Source: JBDTRY01 sp039931435
Lineage (GTDB): Bacteria > Acidobacteriota > Thermoanaerobaculia > Gp7-AA8
Assembly (NCBI GenBank): GCA_039931435.1
Contig: JBDTRY010000220.1
Span: 1-6,350, forward strand
Reading direction: 5' to 3'
Length of the DNA: 6,350 nt
A program made the position numbers and the translations under genes. Shown here piece by piece: positions 1 to 3,455 of the stretch; within the stretch, counting starts at the first letter, position 1; the number at the start of each line of letters is the position of its first letter. Below the pieces are notes generated by a model. That model worked only from the letters and a program-made list of their open reading frames with translations, made no database searches and was not told the DNA's origin.

Positions 1-1849
1 AGGCGATCATGAGAAGGAGTTTTCCGTCCGGACTGACGGTGACGTACTGGACGTCCAGGTCGATCGGAAGCAGATCCAGGCGTTTGCGGATGTTTTCTGC
101 GACGATCTCCACGGGCTTACTCTTTTCGGGCGCTACGGCAGGGGCTTTCGTCTCGCTCTTTTCCGGTGCGGACTTGTCAGCTGGTGGAAGACTCTTCAGC
201 GTCTCCTCGTGGAAGAGATCGCGAAACTGCGTCTCACGAAAACTTGGCGTATGCGGCACGAGCCAGACACGAGCCACGGAGTCGGGCTCGGTTCGTTGGC
301 CGGTGTCGAAGAAGAGTGCCGATCCGTCCGGTGACCAGGCAAGCGTATCGTTGGCGATGTTGCCGAGGAAGCTCACGGGCACTACGGTCGACGGTCCTCC
401 GGCGACGTTGACCACGCTGGCGTTGCGGAAGAGCCGGGCGCCGTTGTTCATGAAGGCGATCCAGCGACTGTCGGGCGACCAGACGAAGGGCCGGGTCGAT
501 TCGAAGGGACGAGGGTCGTCGATGTCGGCAGTTGCCACGAGGCTATCGTTGTTCGAGGCCAGGTCGACTACTCGCAGCTCGTGACCATCGCGAACGAAAG
601 CGATGGACTTTCCGTCGGGAGAGAACTGCGGTCGGAGGTCTGCCCCGTTCCCGTTTGTGATCTGCTTTTCCCTTCCACTGGTAAAATCGTAGAGATAGAG
701 ATGTGCGGCGTCGCCTCGGGATGAGCCGTAGACGAGTTTTCGGCTGTCAGGAGACCAGCGCACGTGATACTCGCGCTCCGGGGTCGAAGTAACCCGTGCT
801 GCCTCGCCTCCGTCTTTGGCCGAACCGGCAAAGACCTCGCCGTGCACGATGATGGCAACTTTTTTTCCGTCCGGGGCCAAGGCCAATTCATCGAAATCCC
901 GCGAGTATTTTCGGTAGGCCTCCTCCGGTGTGGCCGGTGCTCCCAGAAGGGTGATGGGAACTGTGCGGGCCGTACCGCTTGTGGTGTCCAGAATGCCGAT
1001 GCCGAAATCACGCTCGAAAACGATGCGGCGACCGTCTGCAGAGATCGAAGGCCAGAGCAACCGTCCGCTCTTGAAGTGCGTGATCTGCGAACTCTTTCCA
1101 TCGAGCGTCGTCGTCCGGATGTTCTCGGAACCATCGCCATCCGACATGTAGAAGAGCTGCGATCCGTCAGCGCTCCACATCGGCCAGAGTTCCTTGGCTC
1201 CTCCGGCAGTGAGTTTCCGGTATTTCGGAGTGCCGTTCATGGTCAGCAGCCAGATCTCGGACTCGTCGATGTGGCTGTGACCGTGCCGCCACCATTGGGA
1301 GGATCCGATCCCGTGTCCGGAGAAGGCCAGCGTGGACCCGTCCGGAGAGGGTGCGGAGAAGTATTCGTTGACATAACGGTCGGCGCTGACAGCCATGGGC
1401 GTGCCGCCACCGGCGCTGACGCGGTAGATGTCGTTCATGCCGGAGATGTCGGCTGTATTCGAGCTGAAGTAGAGCCACTTTCCGTCGGCCGACCAGTTGT
1501 CGAGCTGGTTGAAGCCATCGTCCCATGTGACCCGCGCCAGCTGGCCCGTGGTCAGGCTCATCACGTAAATGTCGCCGTTGCCCGTGCGCGTGGACACGAA
1601 GGCCAGAGACTTTCCGTCGGGCGAGTAGAGCGGTCGCGATTCGGTGGCCGGATGGGAAACGAGCAGGCGGGCCTGTCCGCCGGATGCCGCCACGGTCCAT
1701 ATGTCGCCGCCGGAGACGAATGCGATCTGCGAGCCGTCCGGGGAAAGAGCCGGATCGTACATGGACGGCTGCGGTGGGAGGGGAGCGGCTGGGAAGGCAC
1801 TGACGGCGATGGCAACGGCGAGAAAAAATGTGACAAAGCGAGCCTGCAT
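1..1849 (-). CDS. Exported Tricorn-like S41-family peptidase, N-terminal propeller region (partial, C-terminus beyond left edge)
   Basis: The minus-strand frame is open from ATG 1849 to the left edge, 616 codons with no stop. The start is fixed by a GGAGG Shine-Dalgarno six bases upstream and by a signal peptide (residues 1-22, hydrophobic core FVTFFLAVAIAV, no lipobox). Twelve SPDG/SADG/SPDS-type motifs begin near residues 36, 76, 120, 168, 226, 270, 325, 366, 410, 458, 506 and 606. This is the PD40/WD40-like blade signature and would suit two consecutive propellers, as in Tricorn. Family-like stretches are WWRHGHSHIDESEIW (186-200), FERDFGI (278-284), GEVFAGSAKDGGEAARVT (337-354) and the post-propeller linker IRKRLDLLPIDLDV. 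A K/E/P-rich, probably flexible segment spans about 555-578. In this family the propellers gate substrates to a C-terminal PDZ plus serine-protease region, which would lie left of the window, so catalysis cannot be confirmed. The visible part has no cysteine. A propeller fused to an amidohydrolase is the main alternative. Confidence 0.85.
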   Translation of the reverse strand, partial: MQARFVTFFLAVAIAVSAFPAAPLPPQPSMYDPALSPDGSQIAFVSGGDIWTVAASGGQARLLVSHPATESRPLYSPDGKSLAFVSTRTGNGDIYVMSLTTGQLARVTWDDGFNQLDNWSADGKWLYFSSNTADISGMNDIYRVSAGGGTPMAVSADRYVNEYFSAPSPDGSTLAFSGHGIGSSQWWRHGHSHIDESEIWLLTMNGTPKYRKLTAGGAKELWPMWSADGSQLFYMSDGDGSENIRTTTLDGKSSQITHFKSGRLLWPSISADGRRIVFERDFGIGILDTTSGTARTVPITLLGAPATPEEAYRKYSRDFDELALAPDGKKVAIIVHGEVFAGSAKDGGEAARVTSTPEREYHVRWSPDSRKLVYGSSRGDAAHLYLYDFTSGREKQITNGNGADLRPQFSPDGKSIAFVRDGHELRVVDLASNNDSLVATADIDDPRPFESTRPFVWSPDSRWIAFMNNGARLFRNASVVNVAGGPSTVVPVSFLGNIANDTLAWSPDGSALFFDTGQRTEPDSVARVWLVPHTPSFRETQFRDLFHEETLKSLPPADKSAPEKSETKAPAVAPEKSKPVEIVAENIRKRLDLLPIDLDVQYVTVSPDGKLLLMIA

Positions 1850-1855
1850 GCAGAT

Positions 1856-1860
1856 CCTCC
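1856..1860 (-). promoter_or_regulatory. Shine-Dalgarno of the Tricorn-like gene
   Basis: On the minus strand GGAGG is followed by the six-base spacer ATCTGC and then ATG at 1849. This is a consensus ribosome binding site at good spacing, and it decides the start codon. The Kelch and VWFA genes have much weaker sites. Confidence 0.8.
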
Positions 1861-1871
1861 GAAGGCCTCGA

Positions 1872-1877
1872 AGTATA
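1872..1877 (-). promoter_or_regulatory. Candidate -10 box of the Tricorn-like gene
   Basis: TATACT on the minus strand matches the TATAAT consensus at 5 of 6 positions and is a rare AT-rich patch in GC-rich surroundings. Transcription would begin about 7 bases downstream, giving a short leader that just includes the Shine-Dalgarno. No good -35 hexamer lies 16-18 bases upstream (the best is TTCGCT), so the assignment is tentative. Confidence 0.35.
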
Positions 1878-1908
1878 TCGCGCGGGCTGCGCGAGCGAAG
1901 GCGAGCGT

Positions 1909-1938
1909 GTCATCCCAATGGCGAAGCGAAGAGGGATG
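1909..1938. repeat. GTCATCCC...GGGATG palindromic intergenic element
   Basis: CATCCC (1911-1916) and GGGATG (1933-1938) form a 6-bp stem around a 16-base loop containing GGCGAAGCGAAGA. From memory, the pattern 'GTCATCC..., GCGAAGCGAA, GGGAT' resembles a short dispersed repeat found between genes in Acidobacteria and some other GC-rich bacteria. Only one copy is in this window, so its repeat status here is inferred. It lies 60 bases upstream of the Tricorn-like start. Confidence 0.5.
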
Positions 1939-1951
1939 TCCGGCTCGTATG

Positions 1952-1969
1952 CGACCCCTGCCGGGGTCG
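1952..1969. repeat. Short GC hairpin (7-bp stem)
   Basis: CGACCCC (1952-1958) pairs perfectly with GGGGTCG (1963-1969) across the loop TGCC. No T-run follows on either strand, and both flanking genes read away from it, so a terminator role is unlikely. It is best read as part of the repeat cluster. Confidence 0.5.
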
Positions 1970-1990
1970 GATCCGGGCAACGGTTAGTGA

Positions 1991-2051
1991 CCGGTGGTGG
2001 CGCGCCTGCGGCGCTTAGCACCGGCTAATCTACGGCACGCCTCCGGCGTGC
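1991..2051 (-). repeat. REP-like two-part palindromic unit, copy 1 (minus orientation)
   Basis: Read on the minus strand, the unit is a 17-base hairpin (2051-2035, GCACGCC, loop GGA, GGCGTGC), a five-base linker CGTAG, then a 39-base imperfect palindrome (2029-1991) starting ATTAGCCGGTG and ending CACCACCGG. The large palindrome closes with CACCGG against CCGGTG and has GCGC inner pairs. The same two-part unit occurs at 2126-2187 on the opposite strand with the same five-base linker length. I see no coding potential. It resembles extragenic palindromic (REP/BIME-type) repeats, but no mobilising gene is in the window. Confidence 0.75.
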
Positions 2052-2085
2052 ACTGGAGACCCTGCTGGTATGCGGGAGACGCCTC

Positions 2086-2102
2086 GGCGGTCATGGGCCG
2101 CC
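2086..2102. repeat. Small hairpin between the two repeat units
   Basis: GGCGG (2086-2090) pairs with CCGCC (2098-2102) across the seven-base loop TCATGGG. It sits near the middle of the 74-base stretch between the two facing small hairpins. The stem is short and could be chance in GC-rich DNA. I see nothing else in 2052-2125. Confidence 0.3.
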
Positions 2103-2125
2103 AAAGCATGTTGAAATTACCGAAT

Positions 2126-2187
2126 GCACCCCGAAGGGGTGCTGGAAATTAGCCGGTGGTAAGCGCCGACAGGCGCGCCACCACCGG
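2126..2187 (+). repeat. REP-like two-part palindromic unit, copy 2 (plus orientation)
   Basis: A 17-base hairpin (GCACCCC, loop GAA, GGGGTGC; 2126-2142) is followed by the five-base linker TGGAA and a 40-base palindrome (2148-2187) beginning ATTAGCCGGTGGT and ending CACCACCGG. The 40-base part matches copy 1 inverted, with one single-base indel and one substitution. The small hairpins of the two copies differ at three positions, two of which are a compensated stem pair (C-G here, G-C in copy 1). The copies face away from each other, small hairpins innermost. Confidence 0.8.
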
Positions 2188-2214
2188 ACCGAGACCCCCG
2201 GACAAAATTAAGTC

Positions 2215-2231
2215 GCACCCCGGAGGGGTGC
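2215..2231 (+). repeat. REP-like unit, copy 3 (small hairpin only)
   Basis: GCACCCC (2215-2221) and GGGGTGC (2225-2231) form a perfect 7-bp stem around GGA. It differs from the copy-2 hairpin by a single loop base. The next bases, TGGCGATT, begin like the linker and ATT of the full unit, but the sequence then diverges and the large palindrome is missing. It lies 89 bases after copy 2 in the same orientation, as a tandem but truncated unit. Confidence 0.7.
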
Positions 2232-2292
2232 TGGCGATTCGACGATGCCCTCGATTTCGGGACACGACGAAACACGAATGACAACCACAGGC

Positions 2293-2321
2293 TTGACTCC
2301 CTGGCCCTCGCCCCCGATGCT
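2293..2321 (+). promoter_or_regulatory. Candidate promoter of the Kelch gene
   Basis: TTGACT (2293-2298, 5 of 6 to the -35 consensus) is followed after 17 bases by GATGCT (2316-2321), which keeps only three consensus -10 bases. The predicted transcription start falls at about 2327-2328, on the GTG start codon, which would make the message leaderless. That would fit the absence of a well-spaced Shine-Dalgarno there. The support is a single weak match. Confidence 0.22.
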
Positions 2322-2327
2322 GGAACG

Positions 2328-3389
2328 GTGAAAAAACTGCTGGCCTGTGCTGTTGCCGCGACCCTTCTTCCTGTGATGCTTTCGGCACGCGCACCAAAAA
2401 AAACGGCACAGTGGCTCGCTGGCCAGCCGCTTCCGGCAGCGGTCACGGACAACGCCGTCGCGGCAACCGATCTCGGTGGTGCTCCTCGGATCTTTTCCAT
2501 GCTGGGCATGGACGAATCGAAAACGCCCGATGGTATTTCGCAGGATGCCTTCTCCCTCGACACCGCCGCCGGAACCTGGCAACGGCTGAAGCGAGTGCCC
2601 GGAGCGCAGGGACGTCTGGCCTCGACGGCGCAGGCGGTGGGCTGGAGAGTCTTTCTACTCGGCGGATACACCGTGTCAGCCGACGGCAAAGAGACATCTC
2701 TCTCGAACGTGGATGTACTCGACGTCCTATCCGGCTCGTGGGGATCGGCGGCTCCCATTCCCATTCCAGCTGACGACGCTGTGTCTGGCGTGATGAAGCA
2801 ATACGTCTATCTGATCAGCGGCTGGTCGCAGATCGACAACGTGAACAACGTCCAGGCTTACGACACGGAGCGCAACGTGTGGGTCCAGGCTACGCCCGTC
2901 ATCGGCCCGCCCGTCTTCGGTCACGCCGGCGCGATCATCGCTAACACCATCGTCTACTGCGATGGAGTGAAGGTCGATCCGTCGCAGAAGCCGCGGTTTG
3001 TCATGTCCAACGAATGCTACCGCGGCGAAATCTCGTCGACTGCCCCGGCACTGATCAGGTGGAAGAAGATCGCCCCGCACCCCGGCCCCCCGCGATACCG
3101 GATGGCCGCCGGCGTGTATCCGCCCCGCGGCTTGATCGTCTTCGCCGGTGGCACAACGAATCCCTACAACTACAACGGCGTGGGTTACAACGGCGAGCCG
3201 TCCGAACCTGAGAGCGGAGTCTTCGCCTACGACGTGGCTCGGAACCGCTGGATCACGCTTCCCCCGCTTGCGGAGGCGAGCATGGATCACCGCGGACTGG
3301 TCTTCGCCGCTGGGGGCATGTACCTCATCGGCGGAATGAGGTCAGGTCAGAAGGTGGTTCCGAATGTCATGCGGCTCGAGATTCCCTGA
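2328..3389 (+). CDS. Exported Kelch-repeat beta-propeller protein
   Basis: A complete 353-residue protein starting at GTG 2328 and ending at TGA 3387. The start is chosen because it gives a clean signal peptide (MKKLLACAVAATLLPVMLSA, probable cleavage near residues 20-22). The upstream ATG at 2317 is out of frame and stops after four codons. Kelch-type blades are visible as GG or G-turn motifs (GGY 112-114, SGW 164-166, AGG 273-275, IGG 334-336) and regularly placed tryptophans in 'Y/LD...W' strand ends (W84, W138, W185, W245, W308). This gives about six blades, the usual number for a closed Kelch propeller. The only two cysteines after the signal peptide, C211 and C230, fall in one blade and could form a disulfide. 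Bacterial secreted Kelch proteins bind proteins or sugars, and a few are enzymes (sialate mutarotase-like). No specific function can be assigned. The VWFA gene follows after 66 bases and may share a transcript. Confidence 0.88.
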   Translation: MKKLLACAVAATLLPVMLSARAPKKTAQWLAGQPLPAAVTDNAVAATDLGGAPRIFSMLGMDESKTPDGISQDAFSLDTAAGTWQRLKRVPGAQGRLASTAQAVGWRVFLLGGYTVSADGKETSLSNVDVLDVLSGSWGSAAPIPIPADDAVSGVMKQYVYLISGWSQIDNVNNVQAYDTERNVWVQATPVIGPPVFGHAGAIIANTIVYCDGVKVDPSQKPRFVMSNECYRGEISSTAPALIRWKKIAPHPGPPRYRMAAGVYPPRGLIVFAGGTTNPYNYNGVGYNGEPSEPESGVFAYDVARNRWITLPPLAEASMDHRGLVFAAGGMYLIGGMRSGQKVVPNVMRLEIP

Positions 3390-3455
3390 TCGTGTGATGA
3401 CCCCGGGGCCAGGAACGATGAACGACACTCGGTCCTGCTTCCTCCGCGGAACCCC

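Noticed and set aside
764..1987. A 407-codon plus-strand open frame antisense to the Tricorn-like gene and running into the repeats
   Set aside because: It lacks recognisable domains, is rich in R/G/V from GC-biased codons, and is opposite a frame with twelve regular SPDG-type motifs and a strong ribosome binding site. It is a shadow frame.
1991..2187. The inverted repeats as terminal inverted repeats of a MITE or small insertion sequence
   Set aside because: I see no direct target-site duplication flanking 1991 and 2187, the 118 bases between them encode nothing, and each arm is itself a palindrome with a partial third copy outside. REP-like organisation fits better.
1895..2231. A CRISPR array or integron attC array
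   Set aside because: Repeats are few, inverted relative to one another and irregularly spaced, and there is no integrase or cas gene in the window.
2126..2231. Rho-independent terminators at the GCACCCC hairpins
   Set aside because: No T-run follows the stems on either strand, and the flanking genes are divergent, so no transcript from either would end here.
2337..2348. A lipobox (LLAC, residues 4-7) in the Kelch protein
   Set aside because: The cysteine is at residue 7, before the hydrophobic core of the signal peptide, so lipoprotein processing is not credible.
3390..3455. A terminator or promoter between the Kelch and VWFA genes
   Set aside because: Only CCCCGGGG (3401-3408) and a weak 5-bp CAGGA/TCCTG pairing are visible, with no T-run and no convincing -35/-10 pair.
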